From the NCBI GenBank assembly GCA_964562175.1, contig CAZLRV010000001.1:62001-126000 (forward strand): a DNA stretch of 64,000 nt, written 5' to 3'. The notes below the pieces were generated by a model. It searched no databases. It saw only the letters and a list, made by a program, of their open reading frames with translations, and was not told the origin of the DNA. Position numbers and translations under genes: made by a program. Of the stretch, positions 41,312 to 50,126 are shown one piece after another. The stretch is from CAZCJU01 sp964562175. GTDB taxonomy: Bacteria > Bacillota > Clostridia > Oscillospirales > CAG-272. How positions within the stretch are numbered: the first letter of the stretch is position 1; every line of letters begins with the position of its first letter.

Positions 41312-41736
41312 TTTTTCCTCAATATATACCTCACAACACCTGCCGCTCGGCTTTTTATATGACTTCTTCTCTGCTCGGCAAGCAAGTGCCCAACGTATCT
41401 TCCGTATTTTCTCCCGTCAAGCTCGACCTCCTTGCCGTCTCGCAAAAGCGAGGTCATCACGCCGAGTATCTGTTCTTCTTTAACGCCGTATTCGTATATC
41501 TTGTGATGGTCTCCGCACATCGTATATGAAGCCTTTTTGACCTGTACCACTCGGTGCAAGATATAGCTTCCGTCGGGGCGCTTATAAAGAGCCACATCTC
41601 GTTTTTTCAATCTGCCCATGTTTTTTTCGACTATCACTGTATCGGTATCGGGGCGTATCAGCGGAAGCATACTCGTACCCGTCGGCACGAAAACGTATGC
41701 ACCGTTTTTTTCGATTATTTCCTCTATACTATCCAT
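41308..41736 (-). CDS. S24/S26-type signal-peptidase-like protein
   Basis: A 142-residue protein with the S26 peptidase pattern: VPTGTSMLPLIRPDTDTVIVEK (Ser in GTSM as nucleophile), KKRDVALYKRPDGSYILHRVV and CGDHHKIYE. There is no N-terminal membrane helix, unlike canonical SipS. The catalytic lysine usually lies in the segment that here reads LKKRDVALYK. Similar proteins occur next to PqqD- and NTP_transf_5-type genes in several loci. The ATG at 41736 follows the upstream stop by two bases. Its target is unknown. Confidence 0.8.
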   Translation of the reverse strand: MDSIEEIIEKNGAYVFVPTGTSMLPLIRPDTDTVIVEKNMGRLKKRDVALYKRPDGSYILHRVVQVKKASYTMCGDHHKIYEYGVKEEQILGVMTSLLRDGKEVELDGRKYGRYVGHLLAEQRRSHIKSRAAGVVRYILRKK

Positions 41737-41738
41737 AA

Positions 41739-42953
41739 TTACAAATTCATATCCGAAAACAGCTTGAGCCTTGCCCTCTGCCATTCGCCAAGCTCCCCGC
41801 CGCTTGCATCGGATCTAAGCTCACCTCCGACATACAGCTTTACGCCGTATACGAGCCAACAGAGCCAACCGAACGGCAAGAGCAATGCTTTTTCGGCAAA
41901 GGGAAATTTATCGGCTATTCTTTTTCTGTCGGGAAATATTGAGCTTATCATTTTCTTTCTTTGGTAGCGCTTCAAATACTCGGTATATCCCTCGACATCA
42001 TCCGCACGTGTTGAGCCGTAGTATCTGAAAAGCTCCTCGCCGTCCTCACGTGCTTTGCCTATCCATCCGCCGCTCTCTATATCGTCCATAAACTCATCGG
42101 CTACCTCGTCCGATACTCGGTGAAAGCTCGGCAGATCAGACTCATCTGAGCCGAAGTATTTTACTCCGACGGTGTACACCGTATCCAAAATACCCGAAAA
42201 GCCGAGTGAGCTTATCGTTTCGTTATATCTTGCCATATCAATTTTATCTCGGCATTTCTCGGTATATATCAAAATGTCGAATATCTGCCGCAGGCTCGTA
42301 CCCGAGCGTATAAAATGCTGTATCATATGAAGTGTCAAAAATATCAAATGGTCCGTATATCCGAGGGTTTTATATTTAAGCTCACCGTCGCAGACCGTTA
42401 CGGGCTCCTCACAAACAAGGCTCGCTTGGTCTATATCGTTAAAAAGCACCTTGCCGAGCATTTCGAAAAACAGCGATGTATGCAGTTCAATTGTGCCCAA
42501 TCGCTCCGAGCGGCACGTCGCATGGTGAGAATACGAGGTTCGGGGTACTACTTGGCAGTTGTTTTTTCTCATTATCTCGTATGCCGCCGTCTCGTCGTCC
42601 TCTTTTATCAGCAGATCCGTGTCCGCACTGTCACGCAGCTCGGATATTGCGTAAAATCTTCCGACGGCACGTCCCTTTATCACGAGCGTTTCAACGCCGC
42701 CGCTCTCAAGCTCGTTCAGCAGTGAGGTGAGATACACGTTTTTCGTCTGTTCGGTAAACAGCTTGCGTTTTATTTGCCGACGTGCGTTCTCATTATCCTC
42801 TGACAGCACGAGCATTATAAGGCTCGATACGCCGTGAAACGACGAAAGCGAGAGCAAAGCCGAGCGTTGGCTCGGTGTCAGTGTCCGAGTGTATTCCGTA
42901 CCGCGACAGGCGCAAACGAAAAGCTCCGTCAAGAGCTTGAAGTTATCGCTCAT
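41739..42953 (-). CDS. NTP_transf_5-type nucleotidyltransferase family protein
   Basis: A 404-residue protein whose central part (VETLVIKGRAVGRFYAISELRDSADTDLLIKEDD) has the minimal nucleotidyltransferase pattern with an acidic DTD triplet. HLIFLTLHMIQHF and LRQIFDILIY follow, as in the PF14907 group. These proteins often accompany HprK-like kinases, PqqD-like proteins and peptide or polysaccharide loci. Their substrate is unproven. GGAGAGGGCGGGG precedes the ATG at 42953. In this window its likely partners at 51946-52921 are in a different operon. Confidence 0.85.
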   Translation of the reverse strand: MSDNFKLLTELFVCACRGTEYTRTLTPSQRSALLSLSSFHGVSSLIMLVLSEDNENARRQIKRKLFTEQTKNVYLTSLLNELESGGVETLVIKGRAVGRFYAISELRDSADTDLLIKEDDETAAYEIMRKNNCQVVPRTSYSHHATCRSERLGTIELHTSLFFEMLGKVLFNDIDQASLVCEEPVTVCDGELKYKTLGYTDHLIFLTLHMIQHFIRSGTSLRQIFDILIYTEKCRDKIDMARYNETISSLGFSGILDTVYTVGVKYFGSDESDLPSFHRVSDEVADEFMDDIESGGWIGKAREDGEELFRYYGSTRADDVEGYTEYLKRYQRKKMISSIFPDRKRIADKFPFAEKALLLPFGWLCWLVYGVKLYVGGELRSDASGGELGEWQRARLKLFSDMNL

Positions 42954-42975
42954 TCCCCGCCCTCTCCAGCATCGG

Positions 42976-43668
42976 TCATCTTCTTTTTGACCTGTAGTTT
43001 TTATTGTAGTATTTTCCGTAATAGTATCCGCTTCGTACCTTTTCGACCTGATTGAATACAACGCCGATTATATTCGCGTTTGCCTTTTCAAGCTGTTCGT
43101 ATGAACGGCGGAAAAGCTTTTTGTCGACATAGCCCTGCTTTACAAGCATTATCGTCGCATCGGACTTTGCCGCAAACAACGCACCGTCGATAAATGTACC
43201 CACGGGCGGTGTGTCGAATATTATTATATCGAACATTTCCTTCAGCTTCGTCACCATATTGTCAAATGCCTCCGAGGATATTATCTCGACGGGGTTCGGC
43301 ACTCTCGTTTCCGCATCCAGAAAATAGAGATTTTCGTGTGCGGTAACGGTAAGAGCTTCTTCAAGTGTCGTATTGCCCGACAAATAATTTATAATACCGC
43401 CGCTTTTGGGGAGCTTCATTCTCTTACGCAAGGTCGTGTGACGCAGATCGCACTCGACAAGCAGTGTTTTTTTATGGTTTTCTGCCATTGCGATGGCAAG
43501 AAAGGTCGCCACCGTGCTTTTGCCCTCGTTAGGCACGGAGCTTGTCATGGTTATCGTCTTTATCGGGCGGCTTATTGAGGCAAACTGTATATTCGTTCTA
43601 AGGGTCTTTATAGAATCAAGCACGCCCTCGTCAAGCGTTTTGTAATCGCTCAGAATATTGAAATCCAT
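42976..43668 (-). CDS. CpsD/CapB-type tyrosine autokinase
   Basis: A 230-residue bacterial tyrosine kinase. It has Walker A SSVPNEGKST (Lys50), Walker A' LLVECDLR, Walker B DIIFDTPP, and a C-terminal tyrosine cluster (Tyr215, 216, 217, 220, 221, 225) for autophosphorylation. It works with the Wzz-like activator encoded just upstream to control polymer length and export. The matching CpsB-type phosphatase lies in another operon at 51222. AAGGAGG is the ribosome binding site. Confidence 0.95.
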   Translation of the reverse strand: MDFNILSDYKTLDEGVLDSIKTLRTNIQFASISRPIKTITMTSSVPNEGKSTVATFLAIAMAENHKKTLLVECDLRHTTLRKRMKLPKSGGIINYLSGNTTLEEALTVTAHENLYFLDAETRVPNPVEIISSEAFDNMVTKLKEMFDIIIFDTPPVGTFIDGALFAAKSDATIMLVKQGYVDKKLFRRSYEQLEKANANIIGVVFNQVEKVRSGYYYGKYYNKNYRSKRR

Positions 43669-43679
43669 TTTTTGCCTCC

Positions 43680-44327
43680 TTATTTTTTCTTGCCCTTATT
43701 GAACTTGCCTATTTCGGCAAGAGTGGGCAGACCGTATTCCTTTTCGATATCCTCCGAATGTCTTATCGTATTGTTTGACATTTCAAGCAGTAAGACGAAT
43801 ATTATTCCGAGCAAAAGTCCACCGCCTCCGGCGGTCAGTATGCTCTGTCTTCTCTCCGGTCCGGACGGAGATGAGGGCTTGGAGGCAGACTCAAGTATCG
43901 TTATATCCTCTCTGCCCATGGTATCCTTAAGATATTTTATTATGCACGAGGCGTAAGTATTTGCTACGTTTGCGGCTCTTGCGGGATTCTTCGATCTCGT
44001 GCTTATCGTCATCGTGTGAGCCTCCGTATTCATTGAAACACTCACCGAGCAATCACCGAAGCCGTAACCGAGTGCCTCGGTAACTATGGCACGCATCTCG
44101 CTGGTGGTCGAAAGCAGCTGGTAGTTCGGCATAAGTCTTTCGACTGCGGCTATTTCCGTAAGGTTTGTAGTTCCCTTATCTATTGTATACAGCACGGCGC
44201 TTGTCGAATATACGGGGGGCTGACGGGTATAGTTCATATACGAAACTATAGTGACGAGTACGACGGGGAAAATAACGATGATCTTCATTCTCTTAATGAT
44301 AATGGTAAGTATATCTCTTAAATTCAC
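43680..44327 (-). CDS. Wzz/YveK-type chain-length determinant
   Basis: A 215-residue protein with two membrane helices (about 15-35 and 160-180) around an extracellular Wzz domain, as in the CpsC/YveK activators of tyrosine kinases. NLRDILTIIIKRMKIIVIFPVV and GLLLGIIFVLLLEMSNNTIR are characteristic. The start is GTG at 44327 with GGGGGAG upstream. It sits one gene ahead of the kinase, the usual order. Confidence 0.93.
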   Translation of the reverse strand: MNLRDILTIIIKRMKIIVIFPVVLVTIVSYMNYTRQPPVYSTSAVLYTIDKGTTNLTEIAAVERLMPNYQLLSTTSEMRAIVTEALGYGFGDCSVSVSMNTEAHTMTISTRSKNPARAANVANTYASCIIKYLKDTMGREDITILESASKPSSPSGPERRQSILTAGGGGLLLGIIFVLLLEMSNNTIRHSEDIEKEYGLPTLAEIGKFNKGKKK

Positions 44328-44343
44328 TGCTTCTCCCCCTCTC

Positions 44344-45645
44344 TCATATCATTTTGCGTTTTACGAACTCCGCCACAAGCACGGCACCGACGGCGCATAA
44401 GCAGACCGTGCCGACGGCTATTATCCAATCGTTCTTCTTGTACTGCTCCTCCGCCTGCCTCTCGCCCTCGTCGAGGTCGAAAAGCACATAATCGACCGTC
44501 TTTATACTGCCGCCTATGGTTTTTATCTTATACGTTCTGAGCATAACGTCCATAAGCTCGTCGTTTTTGCATTTGAGCTTGCCGTCAATAAGTATCTGCC
44601 CAAGCTCCGCAGTTTCCGGCAAGAGCTCTTCGTTTACTTCTATATAACAATCCTCGTGCCTGTCACCCGCAAGGACACCGTATTTTGAGGGAAACAGCTT
44701 TGTCGATTTCGCATTTGACGGTATTTGAAGCGAAACATATACCGTCGAGCCGTCCTTAAGTGTATACGAAAGGTCATTTACGAGGCTTTTCGCCACGCTT
44801 GCGAGATCGGCTTGATAATAATCCGAATATGCGTTTTTCTGAATTGCGGTTATATCCGACACATAATTGCTTAAATACTCCGCCGTATCGTAACCGCTCT
44901 CATATACGGCACCGTATATTTCACGTCCCGTAAGCGAGGATATCGTGAATATGCATACGAAGCCGTTGTCGTTAAGCTCCGATGCGACAAAAAATCCGAT
45001 AAACTTATTATATTGCTTGCTGTTTTGGTCTATTGCCGAATATATCGTTTTTCTTGAAAACGACATTTCCTTATCCGAGGTCGTGTATGTGCTTGATTTA
45101 AGCATCGATTTTATATTCGTATATTCATAAGCCGCATCCGTGAGCAGAAGCAAGTCATTCAATGTGGTGTAGGCTCTGGCATCCGACTTACCCGAATAAT
45201 TGACGAAGGATGTATCGTTCATTCCGAGATCCTTTGCCGTTTCGTTCATCAGCTCAATGAACTCATCGCTTGAGGTGCAGACGCTTAAAACGAGCTGTTC
45301 CATATCCGACTCACGCTCGTCGAGCAGCATTCCGGCAAGCAAAAGCTCGTATCTGTCCTCATCAAGCTCACCGAGGGCGGAGCTGTTCTGTTTTCTTTGC
45401 GTTTCCGTAATGTATGCCGTCATAAGATGGACAAAGCCCCCGCTTAGCGGTACTCTGTCCGTTGATTTTTTGGAATACATTACCGAATCCGTGAGTCTGT
45501 CAACGCTCATTGCGCCGGTACACGATTTCGACGTGGTGGGGGCTGTCGCTTTGTTTGCCTGCGTGAGGTCAAACGCCGCACCTGCCGTCGTAACGAACGA
45601 CAGCATTATAAATACCGCCGTCAAAACAGATAAAATTCTCTTCAT
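44344..45645 (-). CDS. Degenerate S11 (D-alanyl-D-alanine carboxypeptidase-like) membrane protein
   Basis: The 433-residue protein has a signal peptide and a C-terminal membrane helix like penicillin-binding protein DacA. It also keeps the S11 landmark FIELMNETAKDLGMNDTSFVNYSG. However, the catalytic SxxK is replaced by SGGF in the segment DRVPLSGGFVHLMTAY. The SxN region reads VCTSSDEF, and the KTG motif is absent. It therefore looks like a pseudoenzyme that may bind peptidoglycan or a partner rather than cut it. It is the first gene of an operon encoding the chain-length and kinase proteins. GGGAG six bases before the ATG at 45645 fixes the start. Confidence 0.8.
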   Translation of the reverse strand: MKRILSVLTAVFIMLSFVTTAGAAFDLTQANKATAPTTSKSCTGAMSVDRLTDSVMYSKKSTDRVPLSGGFVHLMTAYITETQRKQNSSALGELDEDRYELLLAGMLLDERESDMEQLVLSVCTSSDEFIELMNETAKDLGMNDTSFVNYSGKSDARAYTTLNDLLLLTDAAYEYTNIKSMLKSSTYTTSDKEMSFSRKTIYSAIDQNSKQYNKFIGFFVASELNDNGFVCIFTISSLTGREIYGAVYESGYDTAEYLSNYVSDITAIQKNAYSDYYQADLASVAKSLVNDLSYTLKDGSTVYVSLQIPSNAKSTKLFPSKYGVLAGDRHEDCYIEVNEELLPETAELGQILIDGKLKCKNDELMDVMLRTYKIKTIGGSIKTVDYVLFDLDEGERQAEEQYKKNDWIIAVGTVCLCAVGAVLVAEFVKRKMI

Positions 45646-45692
45646 TATATTCTCCCGTTCCATATGGGCTTACTTTTGCGTAAACATAATAT

Positions 45693-45721
45693 ATAATATC
45701 ATATGTTTATTGCTTTTTCAA
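45693..45721 (-). promoter_or_regulatory. Promoter of the Wzz-kinase-NAGPA operon
   Basis: Minus-strand TTGAAA (45721-45716) and TATTAT (45698-45693), 17 bp apart. Confidence 0.72.
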
Positions 45722-45740
45722 GTATTTTGAAAGAAATACC

Positions 45741-46547
45741 TTATTTTTTTCGTTTTTTTCTCAAAAAAATCGCATAGAACATGGCTCTGTGTCGATTTGA
45801 AAGAAGCATTTGCACGAAATATCTGACACTTATATTGAAAAACATTCTCGCCGTGCTTATCATTCCGCATTCTCTCATATAACGTTGAACGCTTTTTTCG
45901 CTCTCATAATATTCTTTTCCGCCCCGTCTTTTATATGTTCCCTCACCGACACGCACGCAGCACAGCACATCGGGCAAATTTGCGAAAACGCACCCGTCCT
46001 TTGCCATTCTTGCCCACAAATAATAATCCTCGTTGCAGTGCAGACTCATATAGCCGCCGACTCGCTCAACACTGCTCTTTTTCAGCACGACGGTCATCTG
46101 ATTCATCGGGCATCTTTTCTTCATGTCTTTTTTTATTCTGCCGTCATCCGTCTTGACCCTGCGCACGCCTTGCTTGCCCGTGTCGGAAAATTCTTCTATC
46201 TGCCCTCCGAGCACATCCGTTTTGGGGTGTGCGGTCAAATATGCAAGCTGTTTTTCAAATCTGTCTGGAAGTGCGATATCATCCGCATCCATTACCGCTA
46301 CATATTCGTGCTTACACGCACTCAATGCCGCATTTCTCGCACGTGCGTGATCGCCGCCGGAGCTTGTCCGAACAAGCGTTGCATCGAGAGTGGAAATATA
46401 TTTCTCCGTCTGCTCTCCGAGCTGTCCGTCAAGACATATAACGAGTTGATCGGGCATCCGGCTCTGTTGTAAAATACTTTGCACGGCTTGCTTGAAATGC
46501 TCAAGGTCATCGTATCGACAAACGCAAATATAGCACGAAAGTTTCAT
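45741..46547 (-). CDS. Family 2 glycosyltransferase
   Basis: A 268-residue GT-A enzyme: LSCYICVCRYDDLEHFKQAVQSI, donor-site VICLDGQ and metal site VMDADDIALPDRFEKQL. The C-terminus is very basic and likely membrane-bound. Its ATG overlaps the upstream sugar transferase stop by four bases. The pair probably makes the first two steps of a second lipid-linked glycan. Confidence 0.92.
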   Translation of the reverse strand: MKLSCYICVCRYDDLEHFKQAVQSILQQSRMPDQLVICLDGQLGEQTEKYISTLDATLVRTSSGGDHARARNAALSACKHEYVAVMDADDIALPDRFEKQLAYLTAHPKTDVLGGQIEEFSDTGKQGVRRVKTDDGRIKKDMKKRCPMNQMTVVLKKSSVERVGGYMSLHCNEDYYLWARMAKDGCVFANLPDVLCCVRVGEGTYKRRGGKEYYESEKSVQRYMRECGMISTARMFFNISVRYFVQMLLSNRHRAMFYAIFLRKKRKK

Positions 46548-47185
46548 TTTCCCTCCCCACGCATTATCTCGTCAAATTCCTCTTGCGTTATTTTTCCGAG
46601 CCGCAACAGCCATTGCCCGTAATCTCCGCACGGCGAATTATCGTCAAAGCGATGAAAAAGCACCGTTTTCACCGTTGCGGCTATTATTTTCACATCGCCC
46701 AAAAAGGTTATATCGTCAACATATTCAAGGTCGCATTTGAACTTCACATCCCATACCAACGCCGAGCTGCCCTTGGATTGCGCAAGCCCCGTAAGTCCCG
46801 GTAAAACGCTTTGCCTGCGCATTATTTCCTTTGAGTAAAAAAGCATATCACGCCTAAGCTGAGGCCTCGGACCGACAAAGCTCATTTCCCCACGCAAGAT
46901 ATTGTAAAGCTCCGGCAGCTCATCAAGGTGAGTGCGCCGCAGCAGGCGTCCGACTCTGCCCGTCCTCTCCTCGTCCGAAAGCTCCGTTTCCTCGCTCATC
47001 GTCCTGAATTTTATCAGCTTAAAGCATACCCCATTCAATCCGGGGCGTTTTTGGCAAAAAAACACGGGGCGACCCATCGAGAACAATATCGTGAGCGAAA
47101 GCACGGCAAGTGCGGGAATGAGCAAGAGCAAAAGCAACAGCGAAAAAATCACATCAAGCATCCGTTTGAAATATTTTTTGTACAC
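46544..47185 (-). CDS. Undecaprenyl-phosphate sugar phosphotransferase (second copy)
   Basis: A 213-residue initiating sugar transferase: one membrane helix, then FFCQKRPGLNGVCFKLIKFRTM, THLDELPELYNILRGEMSFVGPRP and LPGLTGLAQSKG. An ATG at 47191 is in frame, but it abuts the GGGGGG ribosome binding site. The GTG at 47185 has proper spacing and gives MYKKYFKRMLDV, matching the N-terminus of the first copy (MYKCFFKRLADI), so it is preferred. Having two initiating enzymes suggests two polymers or alternative first sugars. Confidence 0.93.
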   Translation of the reverse strand: MYKKYFKRMLDVIFSLLLLLLLIPALAVLSLTILFSMGRPVFFCQKRPGLNGVCFKLIKFRTMSEETELSDEERTGRVGRLLRRTHLDELPELYNILRGEMSFVGPRPQLRRDMLFYSKEIMRRQSVLPGLTGLAQSKGSSALVWDVKFKCDLEYVDDITFLGDVKIIAATVKTVLFHRFDDNSPCGDYGQWLLRLGKITQEEFDEIMRGEGK

Positions 47186-47237
47186 TCTCATCCCCCCGAT
47201 ATCGTTTGCAAAAGCTCAGATCAAGCCTTTGTGTATC

Positions 47238-47266
47238 AGTATATCATATTATTTCGGAAAAATCAA
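47238..47266 (-). promoter_or_regulatory. Promoter of the second sugar transferase
   Basis: Minus-strand TTGATT (47266-47261) and TATACT (47243-47238) with a 17-bp spacer, divergent from the aminotransferase promoter. Confidence 0.72.
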
Positions 47267-47305
47267 TACATATCCGTTTACAAATAAAACATTAACATTT
47301 TACGG

Positions 47306-47334
47306 TTGATAAACAGCGAAAAATATGATATCAT
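47306..47334 (+). promoter_or_regulatory. Promoter of the DegT aminotransferase operon
   Basis: TTGATA (47306-47311) and TATCAT (47329-47334) with a 17-bp spacer. Transcription would start near 47341, excluding the in-frame ATG at 47306 as a start codon. Confidence 0.75.
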
Positions 47335-47368
47335 AACGACGATAACACAAACCGAAAAAGAGTGTATT

Positions 47369-48499
47369 ATGTCGTACAGGATATTTCTCTCACCTCCGCA
47401 TCTGTGCGGAAAAGAATATGAATACATAAAAAATGCATTGGACTCAAATTACATAGCGCCGTGCGGCGAGCATATAGACCTGTTTGAGCGTGAGCTTGCC
47501 ACGCTTGTCGGCTACCCCTCCGCTCTTGCTGTGAACAGTGCAACATCAGGTATACACCTTGCGCTTTTGAGTCTCGGCGTAAAAGAGGGCGATACAGTTT
47601 TTTGCTCCGATCTGACCTTCGTCGCAAGCTGTAACCCGATACTTTATCTCAAAGCACACCCCGTTTTCATCGACAGCACCGAGGGCGGAGTATGCACAAG
47701 CCCCGTAGCACTAAAGAAAGCGTTTGAATACCACGCCCGACATAACAGCCTGCCGCGTGCGGTGATAATTGTCGATCTGTACGGTCACAGTGCCGAATGG
47801 GACGAGCTTTTGCCGCTCTGCCACAGCTACGGCGTACCCGTTATCGAGGATTGTGCCGAGGCGCTCGGCTCAACGTATCGCAACGCATCTTGCGGCACCT
47901 TCGGCGACATTTCTGTCTTTTCGTTCAACGGCAACAAAATAATAACCACCTCCGGCGGCGGAATGGTCCTCTCCGACGACTTATCGGTGCTTGAGCATAT
48001 GCGCAAGCTCTCAACTCAAGCACGTGAGGACAAGCCATGGTATGAGCATAAAGAATGCGGCTACAATTACAGAATGAGCAACATAAGTGCCGCAATAGGC
48101 AGAGCCCAGCTCACCTTTTTGACGCAAAAGCTCAAGCGTCGATACGAGATAGCCGAAGCCTACAAAACAGCCTTTTCCTCGCTTCCCGTCCGTATGCTTT
48201 CCCCGTGCGATGCTTGCGTACCGAACAATTGGCTCAACGTGCTTTACATAAACGACGACACCGTCACACCCGCACAGATGATCGCCCACCTCACCGAGCG
48301 TGGAATAGAGGCACGTCACGCATGGAAGCCCATGCATATGCAACCGCTTTTTGCCGCCGCCCGTGCCTATTCGCACCTTGACGACGGTTTTGCCTGTGAG
48401 GACATATTTTCTCACGCTCTTTGCTTGCCGTCGGGTGACGGGCTGAGCGATGATGAGCTTGATGAAATAATCTCAGCTGTAAAAGAATGCTTTAGGTGA
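47369..48499 (+). CDS. DegT/DnrJ/EryC1 sugar aminotransferase
   Basis: A 376-residue PLP-dependent aminotransferase that installs an amino group on a keto-sugar nucleotide. The family pattern is clear: LSPPHLCGKEYEYIKNALDSNYIAPCGEHIDLFE, VIEDCAEALGS and the PLP lysine in SFNGNKIITTSGGGM. It would supply an amino sugar for the surface glycan. Closest functional types are bacillosamine- or perosamine-like pathways, but the partner dehydratase is not in the window. The start ATG at 47369 is fixed by the promoter position. Confidence 0.93.
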   Translation: MSYRIFLSPPHLCGKEYEYIKNALDSNYIAPCGEHIDLFERELATLVGYPSALAVNSATSGIHLALLSLGVKEGDTVFCSDLTFVASCNPILYLKAHPVFIDSTEGGVCTSPVALKKAFEYHARHNSLPRAVIIVDLYGHSAEWDELLPLCHSYGVPVIEDCAEALGSTYRNASCGTFGDISVFSFNGNKIITTSGGGMVLSDDLSVLEHMRKLSTQAREDKPWYEHKECGYNYRMSNISAAIGRAQLTFLTQKLKRRYEIAEAYKTAFSSLPVRMLSPCDACVPNNWLNVLYINDDTVTPAQMIAHLTERGIEARHAWKPMHMQPLFAAARAYSHLDDGFACEDIFSHALCLPSGDGLSDDELDEIISAVKECFR

Positions 48500-48503
48500 A
48501 AAA

Positions 48504-48929
48504 ATGAGCAAAAAGATAGATTTTAAAGATGTCCTGCCGCTGATAGAAGCAACTGTAAGCTCCGACGGGCGTTTTCCTCTCGTCGTAAGCGGTACCAGCA
48601 TGAAACCGTTTTTGCGTGAACATACGGACACGGTGATGATATCCAAGGTCATTTTACCTATCAAAAAAGGCGATCTGCTCTTTGTCATTGCCGAAAACGG
48701 TCTGCCGATACTGCACCGAGTTACAAAAATAACCGATAAGGGGTACGTTTTGACCGGTGACAACCAAATTCGCCCCTCCGGCCCGTACTCGGGCGACGAT
48801 ATAATCGGCGCAGTGTATTCCCGTATACGCAACGGAAAAGAAAAAAAGACGAACACCGCTCGTATTCGTCTTCTTGTTCGGTTGAACAGACTCAAGCTCC
48901 GCTTGGGCAGAGCCGTGCTTCAGCCGTAA
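48504..48929 (+). CDS. S24/S26-type signal-peptidase-like protein (second copy)
   Basis: A 141-residue relative of the protein at 41308: LVVSGTSMKPFLREHTDTVMISK with the presumed serine nucleophile in GTSM, then KKGDLLFVIAENGLPILHRV and LTGDNQIRPSGPYSGDDIIG. No membrane helix is evident. AGGTG of the upstream gene end serves as ribosome binding site. Its last 10 bp overlap the 3' end of the convergent LCP gene. The target is unknown. Confidence 0.8.
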   Translation: MSKKIDFKDVLPLIEATVSSDGRFPLVVSGTSMKPFLREHTDTVMISKVILPIKKGDLLFVIAENGLPILHRVTKITDKGYVLTGDNQIRPSGPYSGDDIIGAVYSRIRNGKEKKTNTARIRLLVRLNRLKLRLGRAVLQP

Positions 48930-50125
48930 ATATATTCGTTTATTCTTCGCCTGTTTGCGGAAATATCTATTTTCGTAACAGCGATATTTCCCGTATAACC
49001 ACTCGGTCGAACGTATGCATATTCCCAAGTTCCGTCAAACGGAGCTTGCGTCGATTTGATACTGTTCAGACCGTTTTTTAATATACTGCTTGCCAGCGAT
49101 ATGCAATTTGAAAACGGAACATTCGTCCTGACAAACGTAAGTGCTTTTTTGACTAACTCCATGGCATCGTTGTAATTCATACTCATTATTCTGTTATACA
49201 TAGCCGTAAGCACATCGCGCTGTCGCCTTGCTCTCTCAAAATCCGTGCCCGCAAGTGAACGGTTTCTGCAATGGCGCAGTGCCTGCGTACCGTTGAGGTG
49301 ATTCGTTCCGACGTGTGCCTTCCAACCGAGATTATTGTTGTAATAATTGACCTCGGCTTGTGTCAGCTCAACGTCGATGCCGCCCATTTCGTCAACTATT
49401 TCCGACACTCCCGAAAAATCGATAACGGCATACTGCTGTATATCGAGATCGAAAACATAATTCACGGTGTTTATATAAAGTCCCATACCGCCGTAGGACA
49501 GTGCGTGACCCAGCTTGTTCCATTCGTGACCCTCAATAGGCACATAACAATCTCGCAGTAAGGAAACTATCGAGGCATCTCCCGTTTTTGTATTATACGA
49601 AACGACCATCGCCGAATCGGCACGTCCGTAATACGAGCCGACATCACGTCCGACGAGAATAAAATTCTGTATATTTTTTTGTTTTTGCTCTACCTTATAT
49701 ATCGGTATCTTTCCGACATAATTATCGGGCATCGGATATGATACCTGCCCACCCGATGAGCCTGAGGAAGCGGAGCCGCTCGGATTTGACGGCACATACG
49801 GCGTTGCCGTTTCCGGTGGGTCTTGCTCCTGTGTGTCCGCCCCCTCCGTTTCAATGCTCGGTTCATCCGGCTCGGGCTCGTCCGTTATCGGTGTAAATAT
49901 TCCGTCCGTTACGATATTCGGCGGATTTTCTATATCGACCTGATATGTGCTGTCGCTTTTTACGGGCTTGTTATGCTCGTACGATATACTGTGCAGCTGC
50001 TTCAACATTATAGCCGCCGCAGACAGCAATGCTATTATAAGAATAAGAATGACCGAGAGGGAGATAAGAATTATTTTTCTTACCCTCCTCCACCGTTTTG
50101 CGTTTTTGCTTTTATCCTTGCCCAT
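48920..50125 (-). CDS. LytR-CpsA-Psr (LCP) family glycopolymer ligase
   Basis: A 401-residue protein: cytoplasmic basic N-terminus, one membrane helix (about 15-37), a Pro/Ser/Gly-rich stalk and an extracellular LCP domain. The domain has the pattern LVGRDVGSYYGRADSAMVVSYNTKTGDASIVSLLRDCYV and LTQAEVNYYN...LNGTQALRHCRNR. LCP proteins link undecaprenyl-bound polymers to peptidoglycan. It is the last gene of the operon beginning at 53346 and follows the kinase gene after one base. It should attach the glycan made by this locus. Confidence 0.95.
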   Translation of the reverse strand: MGKDKSKNAKRWRRVRKIILISLSVILILIIALLSAAAIMLKQLHSISYEHNKPVKSDSTYQVDIENPPNIVTDGIFTPITDEPEPDEPSIETEGADTQEQDPPETATPYVPSNPSGSASSGSSGGQVSYPMPDNYVGKIPIYKVEQKQKNIQNFILVGRDVGSYYGRADSAMVVSYNTKTGDASIVSLLRDCYVPIEGHEWNKLGHALSYGGMGLYINTVNYVFDLDIQQYAVIDFSGVSEIVDEMGGIDVELTQAEVNYYNNNLGWKAHVGTNHLNGTQALRHCRNRSLAGTDFERARRQRDVLTAMYNRIMSMNYNDAMELVKKALTFVRTNVPFSNCISLASSILKNGLNSIKSTQAPFDGTWEYAYVRPSGYTGNIAVTKIDISANRRRINEYIYG

Positions 50126-50126
50126 T

